A stretch of 64,000 nucleotides of DNA from Chryseobacterium turcicum (GTDB lineage: Bacteria; Bacteroidota; Bacteroidia; Flavobacteriales; Weeksellaceae): assembly GCF_021010565.1 (NCBI RefSeq), contig NZ_JAJNAY010000001.1, positions 2,274,001 to 2,338,000 of the forward strand, read 5' to 3'. Below the pieces are notes generated by a model. The model did not search any database. It was not told the origin of the DNA and saw only the letters and a list, made by a program, of their open reading frames with translations. Made by a program: the position numbers and the translations under genes. Positions within the stretch are counted from its first letter, which is position 1. Each line of letters starts with the position of its first letter. Positions 18,281 to 24,716 of the stretch are shown one piece after another.

Positions 18281-19204
18281 ATGCACCTACAAATAAAAAA
18301 AGCCAATATAGGCTACGACAAAACCCTCATTTCAAATGCTAATACATCTTTGAATTTGGGAGACGTTTGCCTGTTAATTGGAAATAATGGTGTTGGTAAA
18401 ACTACTTTAATTAAATCCATTCTTCATCAAAACCCTTTATTGAGCGGCGAAATTTTAATTAATAATAAAAATATAAAGGATTTATCGGTAAAAGAAATTG
18501 CTGAAAATATAGCTATTGTTTTTTCTAAAGCTGTCATTCCGCAGAATTTTACGGTTGAAGATTTAATTTCTTTAGGGAAATACATTTATTATCCCTTTTA
18601 TTTTGAGCTTAAAAAAGAAGACCGGGAAGAAGTTTCAGATATTATTACAACATTAGATTTAGAGCAATATAAAAACACACCTTTAAAAAACCTTTCCGAC
18701 GGAAATCTTCAAAAAGCATTTATTGGTAGAGCATTAACACAGAACTCTCCTATTATTATTCTCGATGAGCCAACAACCCATTTGGATGAAAAAAACAAAA
18801 TTATCATCCTAAAAACACTCCGAAAACTTGCCAAAGAGCAGAATAAATTAATTTTACTTTCTTCCCATGATTGGCGTTTGGCAAAAGAATTTGCAGACAA
18901 AATTTGGTATGTTAAAAATCAGGAATTATTTTCAGGGATTGTAGAAGATGTGTTACTAAAGCATGATGAGTTGACCAATGCATTTTTATTTCAGGTGAAT
19001 GAAAATTTTGTAGCACCTTCTATTATTTCGCCCGAAATTCAAAAAGAAATGTTGTACTCATTGTTGCAAAAAAACTTTCAAAAAGACCTTTCTTTATTTC
19101 AATTTGAATATAACAATACATTTTGGGAGATTTTTTATAAAAATGAAATCTTCAAATGCGAATCTTTTGAAGAAATCGTAAATTTAGTCTCAAAGCTTCA
19201 TTAA
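18281..19204 (+). CDS. FecE-type ABC transporter ATP-binding protein
   Basis: This 307-residue ATPase partners the permease at 16370. It has Walker A LLIGNNGVGKTTLIK (about 33-47), a Q-loop region, the signature LSDGNLQKAFIGRAL (LSDGN replacing LSGGE), Walker B IIILDEPTTHLDE, and the switch His in LLSSHDWRLA. After about residue 230 a C-terminal extension of some 75 residues (EIQKEMLYSLLQKNFQKDLS) is unlike the core ABC fold and may be regulatory. Its first 100 bases exist as a second copy at 17742. Confidence 0.92.
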   Translation: MHLQIKKANIGYDKTLISNANTSLNLGDVCLLIGNNGVGKTTLIKSILHQNPLLSGEILINNKNIKDLSVKEIAENIAIVFSKAVIPQNFTVEDLISLGKYIYYPFYFELKKEDREEVSDIITTLDLEQYKNTPLKNLSDGNLQKAFIGRALTQNSPIIILDEPTTHLDEKNKIIILKTLRKLAKEQNKLILLSSHDWRLAKEFADKIWYVKNQELFSGIVEDVLLKHDELTNAFLFQVNENFVAPSIISPEIQKEMLYSLLQKNFQKDLSLFQFEYNNTFWEIFYKNEIFKCESFEEIVNLVSKLH

Positions 19205-19230
19205 TTCATTCTTTTACTTATTTATTCTAC

Positions 19231-19250
19231 ATACTATGCATGCATAGTAT
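19231..19250. promoter_or_regulatory. 20-bp perfect palindrome, putative MarR operator
   Basis: ATACTATGCATGCATAGTAT is an exact 20-base palindrome in the 163-base gap before the MarR gene. The core TATGCATGCATA recurs 87 bases downstream. Palindromes of this size are typical of dimeric MarR regulators. Confidence 0.7.
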
Positions 19251-19317
19251 TATGCTTGTCATACATTTTAAAGATCTTTAAATCAATCTGTTAATAAATT
19301 TTAATAGTATTTAATGC

Positions 19318-19345
19318 TATGCATGCATAATATTTGCTACATTTG
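19318..19345 (+). promoter_or_regulatory. Second TATGCATGCATA site overlapping the MarR promoter
   Basis: TATGCATGCATA (19318-19329) lies eight bases before a TAnnTTTG box, TACATTTG (19338-19345). The palindrome covers the -33 to -7 spacer, so a bound regulator would block RNA polymerase. This suggests autorepression. The start codon is at 19368. Confidence 0.65.
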
Positions 19346-19367
19346 ATAAAACCGATAAGCAAAAAAT

Positions 19368-19820
19368 ATGATGGATAATAATAAAGAGAAAACAGAAAAC
19401 GTAGACCTCATTCTAAAGCAGACTTGGCTGGCTGTTTCAAAAATGTATACTGAACTTGCCCAAGAACATGATTCTACAGCAGTACAAGCCCTAACTTTAT
19501 TGAAAATTGACCCTAAAGAAGGCACAAGAAGTACCAATTTAGGTCCTAAAATGGCAATTGAGCCTACATCTCTTACAAGGATTATTAAACTCCTTGAAGA
19601 CAACGGATATATCTATAAAGAAAAGACAACCACAGATAAAAGAGAAGTTATCATCAAGCTTACCGATAAAGGATTAAGCTCAAGAAACATGTCGAAAGAA
19701 GTGGTAGTAAATTTCAACAAAAAAGTGATGGAGAAAATAGCTCCTGAAAAGTTGGAAACCTTCAAGGAAGTAATGAGTGAAATCATGAAAATCGCTGCCG
19801 ACTTAAATCATAGAAAATAA
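19368..19820 (+). CDS. MarR-family transcriptional regulator of the fad operon (probable)
   Basis: This 150-residue winged-helix protein has an N-terminal dimer helix, a recognition region (GTRSTNLGPKMAIEPTSLTR) and a wing (EKTTTDKREVIIKLTDKG), followed by C-terminal dimer helices. Two ATGs are in tandem at 19368 and 19371; either may serve. It precedes fadN by 116 bases on the same strand, as MarR or TetR regulators often do in beta-oxidation loci. The ligand is likely an acyl-CoA, but that is inference from context. Two identical-core palindromes upstream are likely its own operators. Confidence 0.88.
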   Translation: MMDNNKEKTENVDLILKQTWLAVSKMYTELAQEHDSTAVQALTLLKIDPKEGTRSTNLGPKMAIEPTSLTRIIKLLEDNGYIYKEKTTTDKREVIIKLTDKGLSSRNMSKEVVVNFNKKVMEKIAPEKLETFKEVMSEIMKIAADLNHRK

Positions 19821-19936
19821 AAATCACATCTCTTGAAGCGTGGTAAAATTTGAAAAATTTTAAAGAAGTGATTTAAATAAACTTCAATAAAATTTTTTGA
19901 AAATATAATTTTAATAAATAACTAAAATAAATATTA

Positions 19937-22330
19937 ATGAAAAGAAGAATCAAACACGTTACGGTATTAGGTTCAGGAATTATGGGAAGTGGTATTGCTG
20001 CGCATTTTGCCAATATTGGTGTGCAGGTTTCACTGCTCGATATTGTTCCGTTTGAATTGAATGAAGCCGAACAGAAAAAAGGTTTGACCAAAGATGACAA
20101 AGCCGTTCGTAACAGAATAGCTTCAGAAAACTTTGAAAAACTGAAAAAATCGAGCCCTGCACTACTCTATTCTCCGAAATTTGCGGAGCGTATTAAAGTT
20201 GGAAATTTTGATGATGATTTAGCGAAAATAAAAAACACAGACTGGATTATTGAAGTGGTTGTCGAAAGACTTGACATCAAAAAATCGGTTTACGAAAAAA
20301 TCGAACAGTTCAGAAAACCTGGAACTTTAGTTTCTTCAAATACTTCAGGAATTCCAATTAATATGTTGGTGGAAGGAAGAAGCGACGATTTTAAACATTA
20401 TTTTGCAGGAACGCATTTCTTCAATCCTGTAAGATATCTTCCTCTTTTAGAGATTATTCCAACAAAAGATACGGCACCGGAAATCATTGATTTCTATATG
20501 AATTACGGAGCAAAATTCTTAGGTAAAACAACAGTTCTAGCAAAAGATACTCCAGCATTTATAGCTAACAGAGTTGGAGTTTTCTCCATGATGGATTTGC
20601 TTCACAATGTCCAAAAATTAGGTTTAACGGTCTCTGATGTAGATAAATTGACAGGTCCTGTAATCGGTCGTCCAAAATCTGCGACATTCAGAACAGCCGA
20701 TGTTGTTGGTTTAGATACCTTGGTAATGGTTGCCAATGGCGTTCGTAATAGCGGTGTTGAAACAAATAATTTCAATGATGTTTTTGCGCTTCCAAATTAC
20801 ATCCAGAAAATGGTTGATAATAAATGGCTAGGTTCAAAAACTGAGCAAGGTTTCTATAAAAAAGTGAAAGGTACAGATGGTAAATCTGAAATTCACGGTT
20901 TAAATCTCGACACTTTAGAATACGAACTTCAAGGAAAATCTTCTTTCCCGACTTTAGAATTAACTAAAAATATCGACAAACCAATTGATAGATTTAAAGT
21001 CTTAATTGGTGGAAAAGATAAAGCGGGAGAATTGTACAGAAAATCTTTAGGTGCGTTATTCGCGTATGTTTCGCATAAAGTTCCTGAAATTTCTGATGAA
21101 GTTTACAAAATCGACGATGCCATGAGAGCTGGTTTCGGTTGGGAAAACGGACCGTTTGAAATCTGGGATGCTGTTGGAGTTCAAAAAGGAATTGAATTAG
21201 CTACAGAAGCTGGTTATGAAGTTTCAGATTGGGTGAAAAACATAGAAAACTTCTATAAAGTTAATGACGAAGGACAAAGTATTTACGTTGATAAAAACTC
21301 TGGTGAATACAATAAAATTCCGGGTCAGGATGCTTTCATTATTTTAGATAATATCAGAAAAAATAAAACGCTTTGGAGTAATTCGGGAGCTGCAATCGAA
21401 GATTTAGGCGACGGAATTATCAACTTCGAAATCCGTTCTAAAATGAATTCTCTTGGAGGCGAAGTTTTAGATGGATTAAACAGAGCGATTGATTTAGCTG
21501 AAAAAGAATATGACGGTTTAGTGATAGGAAATCAAGGCACAAATTTCTCTGTTGGAGCTAATTTAGCAATGATTTTAATGATGGCAATCGAGCAAGATTG
21601 GGATGATTTGAATATGGCTATTGCATATTTCCAAAAATCGATGATGAGAGTTCGTTATTCTTCAATTCCTGTCGTAGTCGCTCCTCACGGAATGACGCTT
21701 GGTGGTGGTTGTGAAATGACCATGCATGCTGACAGAGTTGTCGCAGCCGCAGAAACGTACATCGGATTGGTAGAAACCGGAGTTGGTGTAATTCCTGGTG
21801 GTGGTGGTACGAAAGAATTTGCTTTGAGAACTTCAAGAGAATTCCACAGTGATGATGTGAAAAACAACCGTCTTCGTGAAGCTTTCATGAATATCGCAAT
21901 GGGTAAAGTAGCAACTTCTGCTTACGAAGCCTACGATATGGGAATTCTTGAAAAAGGAAAAGACATCGTAGTTGTTGATAAAAAACGTCAGATTGCAGAA
22001 GCCAAAAAAGTGACAAAACTATTAGCTGAACAAGGCTACACACAACCTATCGAGCAAACTGTAAAAGTGTTAGGTAAGGACGCTCTTGGAATGTTCTACG
22101 TTGGAACCGACCAAATGTTAACCGGAAATTTTATCTCTGCACACGACAAGAAAATTGCCGATAAATTGGCAAATGTTTTAGTAGGTGGAAATCTTTCTGA
22201 ACCAACAATCGTTACCGAACAATATTTGTTGAATCTTGAGAGAGAAACGTTCTTACAGCTTTGTGGTGAAAGAAAAACTCTAGAGAGAATTCAGTTTATG
22301 TTGCAGAAAGGAAAACCGTTGAGAAATTAA
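19937..22330 (+). CDS. fadN: 3-hydroxyacyl-CoA dehydrogenase/enoyl-CoA hydratase (FadN type)
   Basis: This 797-residue bifunctional enzyme hydrates enoyl-CoA and oxidises 3-hydroxyacyl-CoA. The dehydrogenase domain is N-terminal, with GSGIMGSGIAAHFANIGV (about 12-29), GTHFFNPVRYLPLLEI and NRVGVFS. The hydratase (crotonase) domain lies at about 490-700, with GEVLDGLNRAIDLAE, GTNFSVGANL and GGGCEMTMHADRVVAA. This order is opposite to E. coli FadB and the same as B. subtilis FadN (about 790 residues). With the downstream thiolase and acyl-CoA dehydrogenase it reproduces the fadNAE order. The next gene in the operon is displaced by a transposase insertion. Confidence 0.94.
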   Translation: MKRRIKHVTVLGSGIMGSGIAAHFANIGVQVSLLDIVPFELNEAEQKKGLTKDDKAVRNRIASENFEKLKKSSPALLYSPKFAERIKVGNFDDDLAKIKNTDWIIEVVVERLDIKKSVYEKIEQFRKPGTLVSSNTSGIPINMLVEGRSDDFKHYFAGTHFFNPVRYLPLLEIIPTKDTAPEIIDFYMNYGAKFLGKTTVLAKDTPAFIANRVGVFSMMDLLHNVQKLGLTVSDVDKLTGPVIGRPKSATFRTADVVGLDTLVMVANGVRNSGVETNNFNDVFALPNYIQKMVDNKWLGSKTEQGFYKKVKGTDGKSEIHGLNLDTLEYELQGKSSFPTLELTKNIDKPIDRFKVLIGGKDKAGELYRKSLGALFAYVSHKVPEISDEVYKIDDAMRAGFGWENGPFEIWDAVGVQKGIELATEAGYEVSDWVKNIENFYKVNDEGQSIYVDKNSGEYNKIPGQDAFIILDNIRKNKTLWSNSGAAIEDLGDGIINFEIRSKMNSLGGEVLDGLNRAIDLAEKEYDGLVIGNQGTNFSVGANLAMILMMAIEQDWDDLNMAIAYFQKSMMRVRYSSIPVVVAPHGMTLGGGCEMTMHADRVVAAAETYIGLVETGVGVIPGGGGTKEFALRTSREFHSDDVKNNRLREAFMNIAMGKVATSAYEAYDMGILEKGKDIVVVDKKRQIAEAKKVTKLLAEQGYTQPIEQTVKVLGKDALGMFYVGTDQMLTGNFISAHDKKIADKLANVLVGGNLSEPTIVTEQYLLNLERETFLQLCGERKTLERIQFMLQKGKPLRN

Positions 22331-22336
22331 TAAGGA

Positions 22337-22415
22337 GAGCTCCGTAGGAGCGAACTGTTAATAGCAGAGTAATTTTAGAAAAACGTTGAGCCTCGTAGAG
22401 GCGACCTGATAATAG
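22337..22415 (+). repeat. Two REP-like hairpin repeats, left side
   Basis: Unit L1 (22337-22364) and unit L2 (22388-22415) are 28 bases each and match at 23 positions. L1 has the hairpin GCTCC-GTA-GGAGC and L2 has GCCTC-GTA-GAGGC. The four differences in the stems are paired (TC...GA against CT...AG), so the stem is preserved by compensatory changes. Both units share the tail of CTG and TAATAG. They fall between the fadN stop and the transposase start. Confidence 0.85.
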
Positions 22416-22432
22416 AAGACCACGTTAATTTT

Positions 22433-22894
22433 ATGGCAAATACATACACCCAAATTTATATTCAAATTGTTTTTGCTGTCAAAGGAAGACAAAATCTGAT
22501 TTCAAAAGAAAACAGAGAAGAATTACATCAATTTATTACAGGTATTGTTTCCAATAGAAATCAAAAATTATTCGCAGTTTTTGCAATGCCTGATCATGTT
22601 CATATCCTCGTAAGTATGAGTCCTACTTTTTCGGTTTCAGATTTAGTAAGAGATCTTAAAGCAGGTACTTCAAAGTTTATTAATGAAAAAGGATGGATGA
22701 ATGGGAAATTTAATTGGCAGGAAGGTTACGGTGCTTTTTCTTATTCTAAAAGTAGTGTAGATTCTGTTGTAAAATATATTTTAAACCAAGAAGAACATCA
22801 TAAAAAGAAATCATTTAGAGAGGAATATTTAGATTTTATGTCAAAATTTGAAATTGAATATGATTCGAAATATTTATTTGAATGGATGGATTAA
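22433..22894 (+). CDS. REP-associated tyrosine transposase (IS200-like Y1)
   Basis: This 153-residue protein of the IS200/IS605 TnpA fold is a Y1 HUH nuclease that cuts single-stranded DNA at hairpins. The metal-binding HUH motif is HVH at residues 55-57 (FAMPDHVHILVSM). The catalytic Tyr is probably Tyr115 in VVKYILNQEEHHKK. The N-terminal IYIQIVFAVKGRQ and the NEKGWMNGKFNWQEGYGAFS region are typical of RAYTs. RAYTs are single-copy domesticated relatives that spread REP sequences. The flanking palindromes are the expected substrates. All residues needed for activity appear intact. Confidence 0.92.
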   Translation: MANTYTQIYIQIVFAVKGRQNLISKENREELHQFITGIVSNRNQKLFAVFAMPDHVHILVSMSPTFSVSDLVRDLKAGTSKFINEKGWMNGKFNWQEGYGAFSYSKSSVDSVVKYILNQEEHHKKKSFREEYLDFMSKFEIEYDSKYLFEWMD

Positions 22895-22964
22895 CAGGTC
22901 GCTCCTACGGAGCTCCGCAATTGCAAAACAATAAAAAGCTATGAACAGTTTACCTCTACGAGGC
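22895..22964 (-). repeat. Two inverted REP-like hairpin repeats, right side
   Basis: R1 (22895-22915) begins at the base after the TAA at 22892-22894 and reads in reverse complement as the L1 hairpin GAGCTCCGTAGGAGCG followed by ACCTG, the tail of L2. R2 (22943-22964) carries the L2-type hairpin CCTC-GTA-GAGG with the L1-type AACTGTT tail. The mixed tails suggest exchange between the units. Confidence 0.8.
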
Positions 22965-23000
22965 AAATAATTCTCAAAACAATTTAATTAAACAAAAAAT

Positions 23001-24179
23001 ATGAAAACAGCATATATCGTAAAAGGATTTAGAACAGCGGTGGGAAAAGCACCTAAAGGTTCACTTCGCTTCACTCGTCCCGACGTCATGGCGGCAACCG
23101 TAATTGAAAAATTAATGGCTGAACTTCCGCAATTAGACAAGAATAGAATTGACGACCTTATCGTAGGAAACGCAATGCCCGAAGCTGAACAAGGCTTGAA
23201 TGTCGCTCGTTTAATCTCTTTAATGGGATTGCAAACTGATAAAGTTCCAGGAGTTACCGTAAACAGATATTGCGCTTCAGGAAGTGAGGCAATTGCGATT
23301 GCTTCTGCAAAAATTCAGGCAGGAATGGCTGATTGTATTATCGCAGGAGGTACAGAATCCATGTCTTATATTCCGATGGGTGGTTATAAACCGGTTCCTG
23401 AAACGGAAATTGCTAAAACAAATCCTGATTATTATTGGGGAATGGGTTACACCGCGGAAGAAGTGGCTAAGCAATACAACATTACAAGAGAAGAGCAAGA
23501 CCAGTTTGCTTTTGAATCTCATATGAAGGCTTTAAAAGCTAATGCAGAAGGTAGATTTGCTAACCAGATTGTTTCGATTCCTGTTGAATATAATTTCTTG
23601 GATGAAAACCAGAAAATGCAGACTAAAAAGTTTGATTTTTCAGTAGATGAAGGTCCAAGAGCGGATACTTCTTTAGCTGGTTTGTCTAAATTAAGACCTG
23701 TTTTTGCCAATGGAGGAAGCGTAACTGCCGGAAACTCGTCTCAAATGAGTGATGGAGCAGCTTTCGTAATGGTGATGAGCGAAGAAATGGTAAAAGAATT
23801 AGGTCTTGAACCAGAAGCAAGATTAGTTGCTTATGCAGCTGCAGGTTTAGAACCAAGAATTATGGGAATGGGACCGATTTATGCAATTCCAAAGGCTTTG
23901 AAACAAGCTGGTTTAGAATTAAAAGATATCGATTTAATCGAATTAAACGAAGCATTTGCCTCACAATCGGTTGCGATTAAAAAAGAATTAGGTTTGAATC
24001 CTGATATTTTAAATGTAAACGGAGGAGCAATTGCTTTGGGTCACCCTCTTGGATGTACAGGAACAAAATTAACCGTTCAGCTTCTTGACGAAATGAGAAA
24101 ACGTGGAAACAAATACGGAATGGTTTCTATGTGTGTAGGAACCGGACAAGGAGCAGCGAGTATTTTTGAGTTGCTATAA
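23001..24179 (+). CDS. fadA: Acetyl-CoA C-acyltransferase (3-ketoacyl-CoA thiolase)
   Basis: This is the last step of beta-oxidation, cleaving 3-ketoacyl-CoA with CoA. The 392-residue protein has all thiolase catalytic features: nucleophile Cys91 in NRYCASGSEA, NEAFASQ, His in GGAIALGHPLGCTG and the acid/base Cys in CVGTGQGAAS. Length equals that of B. subtilis FadA. It is 671 bases from fadN because of the RAYT element, and its own leader is the segment after the right REP units, so the operon may need read-through across the element. Confidence 0.96.
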   Translation: MKTAYIVKGFRTAVGKAPKGSLRFTRPDVMAATVIEKLMAELPQLDKNRIDDLIVGNAMPEAEQGLNVARLISLMGLQTDKVPGVTVNRYCASGSEAIAIASAKIQAGMADCIIAGGTESMSYIPMGGYKPVPETEIAKTNPDYYWGMGYTAEEVAKQYNITREEQDQFAFESHMKALKANAEGRFANQIVSIPVEYNFLDENQKMQTKKFDFSVDEGPRADTSLAGLSKLRPVFANGGSVTAGNSSQMSDGAAFVMVMSEEMVKELGLEPEARLVAYAAAGLEPRIMGMGPIYAIPKALKQAGLELKDIDLIELNEAFASQSVAIKKELGLNPDILNVNGGAIALGHPLGCTGTKLTVQLLDEMRKRGNKYGMVSMCVGTGQGAASIFELL

Positions 24180-24191
24180 GACAATAAGAGA

Positions 24192-24675
24192 ATAGACGGA
24201 TAGATAATAGATTGTACACAAGAAATGATGAATGACTTTAAGAGACATAATTTCAAAAAGCTTAAAATTTGGCAAATGGGTATGGAATTATCAAAATTTA
24301 CTTTAGACCTTACTGATACTTTTCCAGCCTATGAAAAGTATGGTTTAAAAAGTCAAATGGATAGGTGTTCAATCTCAATTCCTTCAAACATCGCCGAAGG
24401 TTCAAGCAGAACAAATAAGTCTTTTAGTCATTTTTTAGATATTTCTTTAGGTTCATCTTTTGAATTGCAAACACAAATATTGTTGGCAAATCACAGAAAA
24501 TATTTATCTGAGGAAAAATGTGAAACCTTTGAGATTAAGATTGAAGAATTTCAGAGAGCAACAATGGTATTTCAGAATACGCTTAATAAAGACTAAAAAG
24601 ATGATAGACGGATAGAAAATAGGCAAGCAAAATATAGTTTATAGACACCAAAAAGTCTATCCTCTATCCGTCTAT
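24192..24675. repeat. ATAGACGGATAG 12-mer repeats around the four-helix-bundle gene
   Basis: ATAGACGGATAG occurs at 24192-24203 (upstream), at 24604-24615 (just after the gene, direct) and as its reverse complement CTATCCGTCTAT at 24664-24675. The flanks also agree: upstream GATAATAG against the downstream inverted CTATTATC. The gene thus lies between imperfect inverted copies, with an extra direct copy. No transposase is adjacent. Confidence 0.8.
24225..24596 (+). CDS. Four-helix-bundle protein (23S rRNA intervening-sequence / Avd-like family)
   Basis: This 123-residue helical protein belongs to the family that includes the 23S rRNA intervening-sequence protein and the diversity-generating-retroelement helper Avd. 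Conserved features are FKKLKIWQMGMELS, the DTFPAYEKYGLKSQM turn, RCSISIPSNIAEGSSR (highly conserved), and a helix ending FQRATMVFQNTL. There are two starting Met codons at 24225 and 24228. No reverse transcriptase or rRNA is near. Function of stand-alone copies is unknown. It lies between fadA and fadE with repeated 12-mers on both sides, suggesting insertion. Confidence 0.9.
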   Translation: MMNDFKRHNFKKLKIWQMGMELSKFTLDLTDTFPAYEKYGLKSQMDRCSISIPSNIAEGSSRTNKSFSHFLDISLGSSFELQTQILLANHRKYLSEEKCETFEIKIEEFQRATMVFQNTLNKD

Positions 24676-24716
24676 TATCTAAAAGTCTAAATAACTAAAA
24701 TTTAAAATAAACAATA

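Larger units (their letters stand above)
17303..18380. repeat. 539-bp tandem duplication spanning permease end, intergenic DNA and ATPase start
   Basis: Copy 1 is 17303-17841 and copy 2 is 17842-18380. Aligned base for base they differ at 14 positions with no gap (about 97.4% identity). Each copy holds the last 39 bases of the permease gene, about 400 bases of intergenic DNA, and the first 100 bases of the ATPase gene. The join at 17841/17842 shares only one G between the two source sequences, although a CCTGT-TAATT resemblance surrounds it. The differences show it is not a fresh copy or an assembly slip. The gap between the two transporter genes is therefore 939 bases instead of about 400. 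Confidence 0.95.
22337..22964 (+). mobile_element. RAYT element with two REP-like units on each side
   Basis: A REP-associated tyrosine transposase gene sits between two direct REP-like units on the left and two units in inverted orientation on the right. The whole unit is about 628 bases and interrupts the fadN-fadA junction without breaking either coding sequence. Right unit R1 combines the L1-type hairpin with the L2-type tail. Such arrangements are known for RAYT genes and their REP/BIME sequences; this palindrome type is a description from this sequence only. Confidence 0.75.

Noticed and set aside
21618..21888. Minus-strand frames inside fadN
   Set aside because: Shadow frames opposite the glycine-rich crotonase region.
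24225..24596. Four-helix-bundle gene as part of a diversity-generating retroelement
   Set aside because: No reverse transcriptase, variable repeat or template repeat is present nearby.
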